Shown piece by piece: positions 56,291 through 64,000 of a stretch of DNA of 64,000 bases (within the stretch, counting starts at the first letter, position 1; every line of letters starts with the position of its first letter). A program made the translations under genes and the position numbers. The notes below the pieces were generated by a model that did not search any database, had not been told where the DNA came from, and saw only the letters and a list, made by a program, of their open reading frames with translations. The DNA is from JAKAAZ01 sp963817855 (lineage in GTDB: Bacteria > Acidobacteriota > Terriglobia > Terriglobales > Acidobacteriaceae): positions 2,170,001-2,234,000 of the forward strand of contig CAWFQA010000001.1 in NCBI GenBank assembly GCA_963817855.1, given 5' to 3'.

Positions 56291-56806
56291 ATGCGTAGAT
56301 TTCAGCATCGTTGCATTGCAGTCGTGATTGTTGTGGCAGCAGTCTTTCTGACAGCTCCTTCCAGCCACGCGGACCGTCATAGAAAATACAAGCCGCCACC
56401 GCCGATGTCGAAGGTGACGGTGACGGTGTTGCGCGCCGCGGACGGCAAGCCGCTGAAAAATGCGGCGGTGGTGTTTCATCCTGCATTGGGCGATACGCAG
56501 GAAGGCAACATGGAGCTGAAGACTAACGATCAGGGCGTGGCGACGTTGAGCATCGTCCCGACCGGCTCGCAGGTGCTGGTGCAGGTGATTATGGACGGCT
56601 ATCGGACGTTCGGGCACAAGTACGATGTGCCAGATGCCGAGAAGTCGATCGTCGTCAAACTGCTGCCGCCGGACCAGCAATACTCCCTCTACACCAAAAA
56701 CAACCCGAATGCGGATGTGCAGGACAACGCGCCCAAGACACAAATGGGTCACGCCGAGCCGACGGACAGCCCGCTGTTGCAACCTGCTCCCAAGAAGAAA
56801 GACTAG
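56291..56806 (+). CDS. secreted protein with carboxypeptidase regulatory-like fold
   Basis: The 171-residue protein has a signal peptide (AVVIVVAAVFLTAPSSHA) followed by a basic-proline stretch and one beta-sandwich domain with the pattern VTVTVLRAADGKPLKNAAVVFHP...NDQGVATLSIVPTGSQVLVQVIMDGYRTF, like the carboxypeptidase regulatory or Cna-B type folds that bind proteins or sugars. The C-terminal tail is polar and unstructured. I cannot assign a function. It is 111 bases after the DUF2239 gene and 52 before the SDR gene, in the same direction. Confidence 0.75.
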   Translation: MRRFQHRCIAVVIVVAAVFLTAPSSHADRHRKYKPPPPMSKVTVTVLRAADGKPLKNAAVVFHPALGDTQEGNMELKTNDQGVATLSIVPTGSQVLVQVIMDGYRTFGHKYDVPDAEKSIVVKLLPPDQQYSLYTKNNPNADVQDNAPKTQMGHAEPTDSPLLQPAPKKKD

Positions 56807-56858
56807 CCGGGCGGCAGGCGCGGCTGCGAGACGACTGTGACGTTCGGATGAGATCACC

Positions 56859-57584
56859 ATGCATGTATTAAATGGCAAGGTCGCGCTCGTGACCGGCGCG
56901 GCTCGACGCATTGGCCGGGTTCTGGCGCATACCCTGGCCGATGCCGGGGCGGATGTTGCCATTACCTATCGCGAATCCGACGCGGCGGCCCAGCAAACAC
57001 TGCTGGAATTAGGATTGACCGGCCAGCGTTCGATGGCGTTGCGCTGCGACGTACGGGATCCCGTGTCAGTGCGTGCGGCGGTGGCAGCGGTGGTCGATGA
57101 GTTCGGCCGCCTGGATCTGCTGGTCAATAACGCAGGCGTATTTGCGACGGCGCCGCTCGAGTCCATTACGGTCGAGCAGTGGGACGAGATGTTTGAGACC
57201 AACACGCGCGGCGCATTTCTAACGGCGCAGGCCGCGCATCCCCACCTGAAGGCCGCTCACGGCCGCATCATTAACATCGGTTCGCTGGGTGGGATGCATC
57301 CGTGGCCGACGCACGCGCACTACTCCACATCGAAGGCAGCGCTGCATATGCTGACGCAGACGATGTCGAAAGCGTTTGCGCCCGAGATCAGCGTTAATTG
57401 CGTCGCGCCGGGGATGATTACCAACGGAGAAGTGCATCCGGACTATGAGCATTTCGCAGCGAAAACTCCCATGCAACGTAATGGCAAGCCTGAGGAAGTG
57501 GCGGCAGCGGTTCTGTTCTTCGCCACCGGCCCTCACTTCATTACCGGGCAGATTCTGGGCGTCGACGGCGGGCTAGGCCTGTAA
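56859..57584 (+). CDS. short-chain dehydrogenase/reductase (pteridine reductase-like)
   Basis: The 241-residue SDR has the cofactor loop VTGAARRIGRVLA (basic residues suggest NADPH), LLVNNAGVF, the active-site Ser in NIGSLGG and the catalytic pair in HYSTSKAALHML (Tyr and Lys), and the C-terminal ITGQILGVDGG. The TGAARRIG opening is characteristic of pteridine reductases such as PTR1/FolM, which reduce dihydrobiopterin or dihydrofolate, but fatty-acid or sugar reductases are also possible. It is in the same direction as the upstream secreted protein. Confidence 0.92.
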   Translation: MHVLNGKVALVTGAARRIGRVLAHTLADAGADVAITYRESDAAAQQTLLELGLTGQRSMALRCDVRDPVSVRAAVAAVVDEFGRLDLLVNNAGVFATAPLESITVEQWDEMFETNTRGAFLTAQAAHPHLKAAHGRIINIGSLGGMHPWPTHAHYSTSKAALHMLTQTMSKAFAPEISVNCVAPGMITNGEVHPDYEHFAAKTPMQRNGKPEEVAAAVLFFATGPHFITGQILGVDGGLGL

Positions 57585-57640
57585 TTCACAATCGAAAAAA
57601 GAAATCGATTCGCCTGTAACGAATTTGCCAGGAGGCTTAC

Positions 57641-59149
57641 ATGGAATTCTGCTGCCGAGTGAGCATCTACGGGACAAAAAAAGGCCGTTCTGGCGGACAT
57701 TCACAGCGAAAATTTCGATCTTGCGCATCGATGCTAGGGATTCTTGTTCTGCTGTTGAGGGTTGGATTGGCGTCCGGACGCGCGCAAGCCGTCTCGATGG
57801 CAGCGACATCCGCGACTGCTGCGGCTGCGATGACGCAGGCGGAAAAGGCTGCGTTGACCCAGCAGGTTCGGCGGGAATATCTGCATGCATGGAACGGCTA
57901 TCGCAAATATGCCTGGGGGCACGATGCGCTGAAGCCGCTGAGCCATCGGTCGTTCGACTGGTACCCGCATTCGCTGCTCATGACGCCTGTAGATGGTCTG
58001 GACACCATGATTCTGATGGGTCTGACGCCGCAGGCAGACCAAGCGCGAAAGCTGATCGATACGCAACTGAACTTCAACCAGGACATGTATGTGAAGGACT
58101 TCGAGATCACGATCCGGTTGATGGGAGGTTTGCTGTCGAGTTATGAGTTGACTGGGGACAAGCGGTTGCTGGCGCTGGCGGATGATCTGGGTACACGCAT
58201 GCTGCCGATGTTCAACTCGCCCACCGGCATGCCGTACGAATATGTGAATCTGCGCACGGGCGCAGTACGCGGAGTCAACAGCAATCCGGCAGAGGTGGGC
58301 AGCATGTTGATTGAATACGGCGTGCTGGCGCGGCTGACCGGGAAGCCGATGTACTACGACAAGGCCAAGCGCGCGGTGGTCGCGCTGTATCAACGCCAGT
58401 CCGCGATTGGACTGGTCGGTTCCGGAATCAATGTGGAAACCGACCAGTGGACGGACAAAACGGCGGGCATCCAGGGCGGGATCGATTCCTATTACGAATA
58501 TCTGTTGAAGGCCGCCATTCTTTTTCACGATCCGGACTGCGAGCGCATGTGGCGGCACAGTCTAGTTTCGATCAACAAATACCTGGCGGATGAGAGACCG
58601 AACGGCCTGTGGTACGGACAGGCGGACATGAATACAGGAGCCAGAACCACGACATATTATGGCGCGCTGGACGCATTCTTCCCAGCGGTCCTGGCACTCT
58701 CCGACGATTTGGATCGTGCGGCCCGATTGCAGGACTCCGGCTATGCCATGTGGAACCTTGCTGGGGTGGAGCCGGACCAACTGAATTACGCAACTATCAC
58801 AATTACGAATCCGCAATATCCACTGCGGCCGGAAATCATCGAATCCACCTATTACCTCTACACGTACACTCACGATCCCAAATATCTTGCCATGGGAAAA
58901 ACGTACCTGGATGCAGTCATGAAGTATTGCCGCACGAACGACGGGTTCGCCGCTCTGGCCGATGTGCGGAGCAAGAAAAAGTCGGATGCGATGGAGAGCT
59001 ATTTTTTGGCAGAGACACTGAAGTATCTCTATCTACTTTTTGCGCCGCCATCCACGTTGAATTTTCAGTCGGTCATTTTCAACACAGAAGCCCATCCGAT
59101 GCAACGCAACTTTACGGTCGTGGCCCAAATATCTAAAAACCCGAAATAG
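57641..59149 (+). CDS. glycoside hydrolase family 47 alpha-mannosidase-like protein
   Basis: The 502-residue exported protein has a long N-terminal region and signal (MLGILVLLLRVGLASGRAQA). The (alpha/alpha)7-barrel matches GH47 class I alpha-1,2-mannosidases: the acid glutamate in DFEITIRLMGGLLSSYELTG, acidic residues in GGIDSYYEYLLKAAILF, the base glutamate in LRPEIIESTYYLYTYT, and the calcium-binding threonine in FNTEAHPM. The AGGAGG eight bases before the ATG confirms the start. It probably cleaves mannose from external glycans. The family is best known in eukaryotic glycoprotein processing. It stands alone. Confidence 0.92.
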   Translation: MEFCCRVSIYGTKKGRSGGHSQRKFRSCASMLGILVLLLRVGLASGRAQAVSMAATSATAAAAMTQAEKAALTQQVRREYLHAWNGYRKYAWGHDALKPLSHRSFDWYPHSLLMTPVDGLDTMILMGLTPQADQARKLIDTQLNFNQDMYVKDFEITIRLMGGLLSSYELTGDKRLLALADDLGTRMLPMFNSPTGMPYEYVNLRTGAVRGVNSNPAEVGSMLIEYGVLARLTGKPMYYDKAKRAVVALYQRQSAIGLVGSGINVETDQWTDKTAGIQGGIDSYYEYLLKAAILFHDPDCERMWRHSLVSINKYLADERPNGLWYGQADMNTGARTTTYYGALDAFFPAVLALSDDLDRAARLQDSGYAMWNLAGVEPDQLNYATITITNPQYPLRPEIIESTYYLYTYTHDPKYLAMGKTYLDAVMKYCRTNDGFAALADVRSKKKSDAMESYFLAETLKYLYLLFAPPSTLNFQSVIFNTEAHPMQRNFTVVAQISKNPK

Positions 59150-59251
59150 AGAGGGCATTTCCCACAGTCGCGGTAGACCCTGGACTTTAGTCAGGAGTGT
59201 TGTCCTTAGGTTCCGGCTCTTCCCTTGAGGCTCACGCGTGCTAGTGCCGGC

Positions 59252-59770
59252 TCAGCGGGATTTGGCCTGTGGAGGAGCTGACCCCAGGGTCCTGGCATCC
59301 TCCAGATGTTGCTCGAATTTTGGAAGCAGTTCCTGCGCCATCTTCTTCAATCCCTCGTTTGCGTCGGGTTGCTCGATGTAATGCTGGTACATCCGGATGG
59401 CGGAAGAATAGGACGAAATCATTGCATTCCGAAATGTTGCATCAACATTTTTCGAGTTTTTCAGTGCATCCAACTGGCGCTGATCGGCGGGCGACAGACT
59501 GCTGGGTAGCCGCATGGTGGAATTCTGAAGCGCGACCGTGGATTCGAGCTGACCGGTGTCTTCAGTCTGAGCATTGGCGATATCCGTCGCATATTGCCGA
59601 TACACCGGATTACTGCTGTATTCATTGGCGAGCAGGGCCGCTTTAATTTGGAAGTTGTTAGACTGCGCCGCACTCATCACAAACGTTCTGTCGCGGTTTG
59701 AAAGCTGCCCGAAGGCTGTGGGAACGAGTCCCACGATGCAAGCCGCAACCAGAATGAATCTACCTGCCAT
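59252..59770 (-). CDS. DUF4142 domain protein, periplasmic
   Basis: The 172-residue protein has a signal peptide (RFILVAACIVGLVPTAFG) and a helical ferritin-like DUF4142 domain (DRTFVMSAAQSNNFQIKAALLANEYSSNPVYRQYATDIA...). The ATG at 59770 was selected over an upstream frame start because the signal begins there. Family function is unknown; members are often stress-induced periplasmic proteins. It converges with the GH47 gene. The stretch 59771-60071 (301 bases) contains no supported gene and would hold the promoters of this gene and purU. Confidence 0.88.
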   Translation of the reverse strand: MAGRFILVAACIVGLVPTAFGQLSNRDRTFVMSAAQSNNFQIKAALLANEYSSNPVYRQYATDIANAQTEDTGQLESTVALQNSTMRLPSSLSPADQRQLDALKNSKNVDATFRNAMISSYSSAIRMYQHYIEQPDANEGLKKMAQELLPKFEQHLEDARTLGSAPPQAKSR

Positions 59771-60071
59771 ATTGTTCAATCTCCCTTGCTTGACTTGGAG
59801 CCCGGGCAAAAACTTACGGTTGCCCGGAACCTCGGATCCTTCGCTAGCCTCAGGATATCGAACTTTCTGGAGCGGCATCCACTGGCCGTGTCAGAATTGC
59901 ATCATGCTGTGGTCAAAAGTACTCACACCAATTGCTTCGGCAACTTTTTAGAGTCGGCTAAATGTTTCTGAAACATACGAATGAACCCCCGGGGCCACTT
60001 GCTTGATGTGCTGAACTCTTTGGGCTCCGGGAACAATGCCGGCATAGGCAATAATGGATCGCAGGTATTCC

Positions 60072-60929
60072 ATGCCCAAAACTGCTATTTTGCTGATCGA
60101 CTGTCCAGACCGGAAAGGCCTGGTGGCTGCAGTTGCCAATTTTCTACTGCAGGAATATGACGCCAACGTTCTGAATGCGGATCAACACCAGGATGTCGAG
60201 CTGGGACTGTTTTTTATGAGGGTGGAATTCAGCACCGAAAAAGCAGACTGCGATGCGGACCAGTTTCAGCGCGTGTTCAGTCCGTTGGCGGAGCAGTTGC
60301 GACTGAATTGGCGTCTCCATTTCGCGGAGACTCCTGAGAACGTGGCAATCTTTGTGTCGCAGTATTTGCATTGCCTGGCGGATCTGCTGTATCGCCATCA
60401 GAGCGGGGAATTTCGCAGCCAGCTATCGATGATCGTGAGCAACCATGGGAAGGCGAGAGCGATGGCAGAGTTTTACCAGGTTCCATTTCACTACCTGCCG
60501 ACACATGCCGGGATACGAGAGCGGGTAGAAGAGCAGCAGATGAAACTGCTTGCAGAAAACAATGTGGATCTACTGGTGCTGGCGCGTTACATGCAAGTCT
60601 TGTCGCCGAAGTTTGTCGCCGCATACCCGCAAAAGATCATCAATGTGCATCACTCGTTTTTGCCGGCATTCACGGGGGCAAAACCGTATCACGCGGCATT
60701 TGCGCGGGGAGTCAAGCTGATTGGCGCCACCAGCCATTACGTGACGGAGATTCTGGACGATGGGCCAATCATCGAGCAGGATGTGGCGCGGGTATCGCAG
60801 AACGATCAACTGCCTGGCTTAATCCAAAAAGGACGTGACCTGGAGCGGATGGTTTTGTCGCGGGCGGTGCAGTGGCATTTGGCGCGGCGAATCCTTTGCT
60901 ACGCCAACAAGACGGTCATCTTTGCTTGA
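60072..60929 (+). CDS. purU: formyltetrahydrofolate deformylase
   Basis: PurU hydrolyses 10-formyltetrahydrofolate to formate and tetrahydrofolate, supplying formate for purine synthesis and balancing one-carbon units. The 285-residue protein has an N-terminal ACT regulatory domain (AILLIDCPDRKGLVAAVANFLLQE) and a formyl-transferase-like catalytic domain with SNHGKARAMAEFY, the NVHHSFLPAF motif and GATSHYVTEILDDGPIIEQD. The ATG at 60072 was preferred over one six codons upstream, as the conserved sequence begins there. It stands alone. Confidence 0.95.
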   Translation: MPKTAILLIDCPDRKGLVAAVANFLLQEYDANVLNADQHQDVELGLFFMRVEFSTEKADCDADQFQRVFSPLAEQLRLNWRLHFAETPENVAIFVSQYLHCLADLLYRHQSGEFRSQLSMIVSNHGKARAMAEFYQVPFHYLPTHAGIRERVEEQQMKLLAENNVDLLVLARYMQVLSPKFVAAYPQKIINVHHSFLPAFTGAKPYHAAFARGVKLIGATSHYVTEILDDGPIIEQDVARVSQNDQLPGLIQKGRDLERMVLSRAVQWHLARRILCYANKTVIFA

Positions 60930-60946
60930 ATTGAATTGCGTTTCAG

Positions 60947-61424
60947 CTATGTCAACAGTGGCAGGATGCTGGGTCTCAGCGTATTCGGGCTACATTCCAG
61001 AATTCCGAGGGTAATCGGAAGAGTAAAGCGGCGTGGCCCAGCGCTTCCCGGATTGAAGTAGAGAACGCCGTTGGCCCAGGAAATCTCCGGCCGATGGGAG
61101 TGGCCGAAGATCACGGCTGCGATGCCGGCGCCGTGCGGATGCAGGTCCAGATCCTCTCGGGCATGAAGCATGTAGAATCAGCTTTCCGTTGAGCTCGATA
61201 GTTTCAGTGGCAGGCAGCTTCCCGCAGACTCCGACGTGGTCCACGTTACCGCGAATCGCTATGAGTGGCGCGATGGTTTCAAGAGCGTCGAGAATGCTGT
61301 CGTTGCCGACGTCTCCCGCATGCAGGATGTGGTCGCAACCGGCGAGCACGTTCACGGCTTCTGGACGCAATAACCCGTGAGTGTCGGAAATGACGCCAAC
61401 GCGCATGTTAGTAATTTGCGCCAA
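60947..61424 (-). pseudogene. YfcE/MJ0936-type metallophosphoesterase, frameshifted
   Basis: This small calcineurin-like phosphodiesterase has the metal motifs GVISDTHGLLRPE, HAGDVGNDSILDAL, RGNVDHV and GHSHRPEISWANGVLYFNPGSAG. The frame breaks at 61174: one extra C on the minus strand (attCtacatg) separates ELNGKLI from YMLHAREDLDLHPHGAGIAAVIFGHSHRP. Deleting that base gives one protein of about 158 residues. All catalytic motifs are kept, so an error is likely. Its start overlaps the last 17 bases of the OppC gene, with which it is probably co-transcribed. Confidence 0.88.
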
Positions 61425-62298
61425 CTCCGACGGCTACGCGGGTGCGTGGATCGAGCTGGTCGCGCAGGCTGTCGCCGATAAAATTGAAAGACAAAACCGC
61501 CAGCATGATGGCAATGGCCGGGAAGATGACCATGTGAGGCGCGTCAAATAAATGCGCGCGCGCGTCGTTCAGCATCACACCCCAGCTGGGCATTGGCGGC
61601 GGCACCCCGAGGCCGAGAAAACTTAGCGTGGCTTCCGCCAGGATGGTTCCGGCCATGCCGATGGCGGCTTGCACCATCACTGGCTGAATGATATTTGGCA
61701 AAATGTGGCGCGTAATGATGCGCAGATTTGTCGCTCCCATGGCGCGGGCGGCTTCGACAAATTCTCGTTCGCGGACGGCCAGGACCTGGGCACGAACCAA
61801 TCGAGCGTAACCCACCCAGCCAGTGATTGATAGGGCGAGAATCAAATTGGTCATGCCGGGGCCGAGGAAGGCGACCAGCGCGATCGCGATGAGAATTCCG
61901 GGGAGCGCCATGAACGTGTTCATCACCAGGACATTCAGAAACGTATCGAGCCAGCCGCCGTAAAACCCAGCGATGGAGCCGAAGATCACCCCGAAGAACA
62001 GTGCAATCGAGACGACTGAGGTGGCGACAAACAATGAGATGCGAGTGCCGTAAATAACGCGGGAAAGGATGTCCCGGCCCAATTCATCGGTGCCAAACCA
62101 GTGAGCGCTAGAAGGGGATTGCAGGCGCGCATGCAGGTGGATCGCTGCAGGGTCGAACGGCGCTATCCAGGGGGCGAATACGGCAAGCGCAACAAAGATG
62201 ATTAACAGAATAATGCCGAAGATCGCGAGTGGCTGGAAACGCAGAGACTGCATCAAAGTGATTGTAATTGAGCGTCCCTGGACGACGAACCTCTCCAT
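61408..62298 (-). CDS. OppC/DppC-type peptide ABC transporter permease
   Basis: The 296-residue integral membrane permease has six spans, the N-terminal OppC_N segment (PLAIFGIILLIIFVALAVFAPWIAPFDP), HWFGTDELGRDILSRVIYGTR, and the conserved cytoplasmic EAA-type loop EFVEAARAMGATNLRIITRHILPN. Such permeases import oligopeptides, dipeptides or nickel as part of a five-gene complex; here no OppB, OppA or ATPase is adjacent. An alternative start at 62253 (MQSLRF) exists. It is followed by the phosphoesterase gene with an overlap and is divergent from the glycosyltransferase. Confidence 0.93.
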   Translation of the reverse strand: MERFVVQGRSITITLMQSLRFQPLAIFGIILLIIFVALAVFAPWIAPFDPAAIHLHARLQSPSSAHWFGTDELGRDILSRVIYGTRISLFVATSVVSIALFFGVIFGSIAGFYGGWLDTFLNVLVMNTFMALPGILIAIALVAFLGPGMTNLILALSITGWVGYARLVRAQVLAVREREFVEAARAMGATNLRIITRHILPNIIQPVMVQAAIGMAGTILAEATLSFLGLGVPPPMPSWGVMLNDARAHLFDAPHMVIFPAIAIMLAVLSFNFIGDSLRDQLDPRTRVAVGVGANY

Positions 62299-62528
62299 GC
62301 GAGTGAATGGAAGCAGGCGTGCTCTTAAAACAATAAGAACCTCAAAACAATGGAGTTGGGTGGTATGGTAGCAGTAGTTATCTGGTGAGTCCGATGAAAT
62401 CCAATAGGCAGCCAGACCTCCTTATGAAGGCATGGCTGTGTTTACGATTCCCGCGAAGACGGAGATGTTGGCCACTGCGCGGCGCTGAACTTCGCTGAAA
62501 TTTGTGCTCGAGCCTACAGGAAGCGCGT

Positions 62529-63827
62529 GTGATTGATTGGCAACAACAGATTCTTATCGTCTCCCCTTTCTTTTACCCAGAATTGATTTCCACGGGAAAG
62601 GCGAATCAGCATCTTGCGGAGGCGTTCGTCGCGGAGGGCCACGGGGTCACCGTGGTCTGCTCGCATCCGCTGTATCCTGCATGGGATCCAGTGCGAAGCA
62701 GCGCACGAATTAGGGGGATGACGGTTGTGCGTGGCGGCGCCGGTGTTCGCTATCCCAAGTCGATGCCGCTGCGGCGACTGAAGCTGGAAGCCTGGTTTGC
62801 ATTCTTTGCGGCGCGCAATGTTTGGCGGCGGAGAAAAAGTGCGGACGTGGTGGTCAGCATTCTTCCGCCGAGCCTGTTCATTTTGTTTTTGAATCGCATT
62901 TTGCCGCGGCGCGTGCGGCGGGTTGCGGTGGTGCACGATCTACAGGGTCTTCTGGCAGCGCAGGAAAAGGGGTTCGTGCGCCGCACCATTATTCACATGA
63001 TCCACGCCGTCGAAAGCCGCGTATTTCGGTCGCAGGATTTGTGTATTTTCTTTTCCGAGGATATGGCGCACATTGCGCAGCAATCGTACGCACTGGATCC
63101 GGCGAAAATTGCGGTGCAATATCCATCGATCACATTGCCGGCAAGCTATAGCGCGATTGCCGCTGCTTCGAAGGCGCATCATCTCGATGCATTGTTTCCG
63201 CCTGACAAGTTGCACGTGGTGTATTCCGGTGCGCTTGGCTACAAGCAGAACTCAAACCAACTGCTTATGTTGCTGCAGGCCGCTGCGGAACGTCATCCTG
63301 AAGTGCAGTTTCACGTGCTTTCCGGCGGCCCGTTTTATGAAAGTCTGCGAACTGAATACGAACAGCGGCGGGAACCTCGAGTGCAGTTTCATCCGCTGGT
63401 TCCGGAGCAGGATCTGGCAGAGTTGTATGCCCGCTCGGCGATCCAGATTATTCCCCAGGCGGAGGGCACAGAAAGCGCCGCGCTGCCTTCGAAGCTGCCA
63501 AATCTGTTAGCCGCAGGCGTGCATTTGCTGGCCATCTGCAGTTCCGGAAGTGAAGTGGAACGAATGATTCAGCTGGCTGGCACCGGATCCATCGCAACTC
63601 GCTGGGACGAGGATTTATTCCTGACGCGGTTGAATGAGGCGCTTGGGGTTGTGCGACGGGAATCGGCTTCCACGCGACGTGCCCGGGTGGAACCGCTCCT
63701 CGATCGATTCTCCGTCACAAATATGGTGCGGCTGGCGACGGGAGAGATGGTTATCCCGAAAGATCCCAGAGTGATGAAGCGCGAACCAGTGCGGGAAACG
63801 ACGGCAGCCCAAAGCGAGGCTCGCTAG
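62529..63827 (+). CDS. family 4 glycosyltransferase (WcaI-like)
   Basis: The 432-residue GT4 glycosyltransferase of the WcaI/WbuB type transfers a sugar during polysaccharide or O-antigen assembly in the cytosol. The N-terminal Rossmann part shows IVSPFFYPELISTGKANQHLAEAFVAEGH, the donor domain HVVYSGALGYKQNSNQLL and the C-terminal QIIPQAEGTESAALPSKLPNLLAAG. GTG at 62529 was chosen because AGGAAG precedes it, although a GTG at 62502 keeps the frame open. The next gene encodes an epimerase, supporting a polysaccharide locus that continues beyond the window. Confidence 0.9.
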   Translation: MIDWQQQILIVSPFFYPELISTGKANQHLAEAFVAEGHGVTVVCSHPLYPAWDPVRSSARIRGMTVVRGGAGVRYPKSMPLRRLKLEAWFAFFAARNVWRRRKSADVVVSILPPSLFILFLNRILPRRVRRVAVVHDLQGLLAAQEKGFVRRTIIHMIHAVESRVFRSQDLCIFFSEDMAHIAQQSYALDPAKIAVQYPSITLPASYSAIAAASKAHHLDALFPPDKLHVVYSGALGYKQNSNQLLMLLQAAAERHPEVQFHVLSGGPFYESLRTEYEQRREPRVQFHPLVPEQDLAELYARSAIQIIPQAEGTESAALPSKLPNLLAAGVHLLAICSSGSEVERMIQLAGTGSIATRWDEDLFLTRLNEALGVVRRESASTRRARVEPLLDRFSVTNMVRLATGEMVIPKDPRVMKREPVRETTAAQSEAR

Positions 63828-63847
63828 ATGAAGGTCGGAGCGCCTGC

Positions 63848-64000
63848 ATGAACCTTCGCACCTGCGTGATTTTTGGTGGCACGGGATGCATCGGGACCCA
63901 TATCGCCAAGCATCTGCTGCAGCACACTGAGGTAGAGCGCATTTACCTTGCCGACATTCGTCCGCCTCGCCAGGAAGATTATGTTAAGCCTCTGCTGCGG
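63848..64000 (+). CDS. NAD-dependent epimerase/dehydratase, 5' part only
   Basis: The 51 codons visible start TCVIFGGTGCIGTHIAKHLLQ, with the GxxGxxG dinucleotide loop as GGTGCIG, then LADIRPPRQEDYVKPLLR. This is the beginning of an extended short-chain dehydrogenase (nucleotide-sugar epimerase or dehydratase). The gene runs off the right edge. It begins 20 bases after the glycosyltransferase stop and is probably in the same operon for surface polysaccharide synthesis. Confidence 0.85.
   Translation, partial: MNLRTCVIFGGTGCIGTHIAKHLLQHTEVERIYLADIRPPRQEDYVKPLLR

Overview
The window looks like a chromosomal segment of a soil-type Acidobacteriota (Terriglobia-like). This is inferred from gene content, not from a marker-gene search. 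The pointers are several MacB/FtsX-type duplicated permeases without an ATPase, each beside a PadR regulator (the family annotated as acidobacterial duplicated orphan permeases, ADOP); a BlaI/M56 pair; a DUF2239 protein; many secreted Ig-like and beta-helix proteins; and moderately high GC.

Layout. 1-8.2 kb: a doubtful small secreted gene, a 21-bp tandem repeat, gpmA, a zinc alcohol dehydrogenase divergent from a Crp/Fnr regulator, a BNR-repeat secreted protein, a membrane protein and a CocE-type hydrolase. 8.2-17.4 kb: three ADOP permeases and two PadR regulators. 17.5-19.4 kb: a BlaI repressor and an M56 peptidase-TonB protein behind a 32-bp palindromic operator. 19.5-25.1 kb: hisS-aspS, glutaryl-CoA dehydrogenase and a lipid kinase. 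25.7-31.8 kb: two paralogous phosphoesterase lipoproteins flanking a PadR-ADOP pair. 31.9-36.5 kb: a second alcohol dehydrogenase and a tandem duplication of a beta-helix secreted protein, each copy with its own terminator. 36.8-45.6 kb: MlaE/MlaF-type lipid transporter, M28 peptidase, MOSC protein, CPBP protease, uvrA. 45.8-51 kb: small membrane protein, STN-domain protein, nitroreductase, NUDIX hydrolase, and a complete arginine-to-putrescine cassette (pyruvoyl arginine decarboxylase, aguB, aguA). 51.2-64 kb: Opp-type ATPase, outer membrane protein, groESL with a CIRCE operator, DUF2239, SDR, GH47 mannosidase, DUF4142, purU, YfcE-type phosphoesterase, OppC permease, a glycosyltransferase and the start of an epimerase.

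How genes work together. The PadR-ADOP units, BlaI/M56 and the Crp/Fnr protein are local regulatory modules beside their likely targets. The polyamine genes form one pathway in one operon. mlaF and mlaE form a transporter core without a visible substrate-binding MlaD.

Quality caution. At least eight genes, including the normally essential aspS, are broken by single-base frameshifts. Most are one-base insertions, several in short homopolymers. This is more easily explained by uncorrected sequencing insertions than by decay, but the sequence alone cannot settle it. An apparent 1008-residue PadR-permease fusion is one product of such a frameshift. I found no CRISPR array, rRNA, convincing tRNA, transposase or phage gene.
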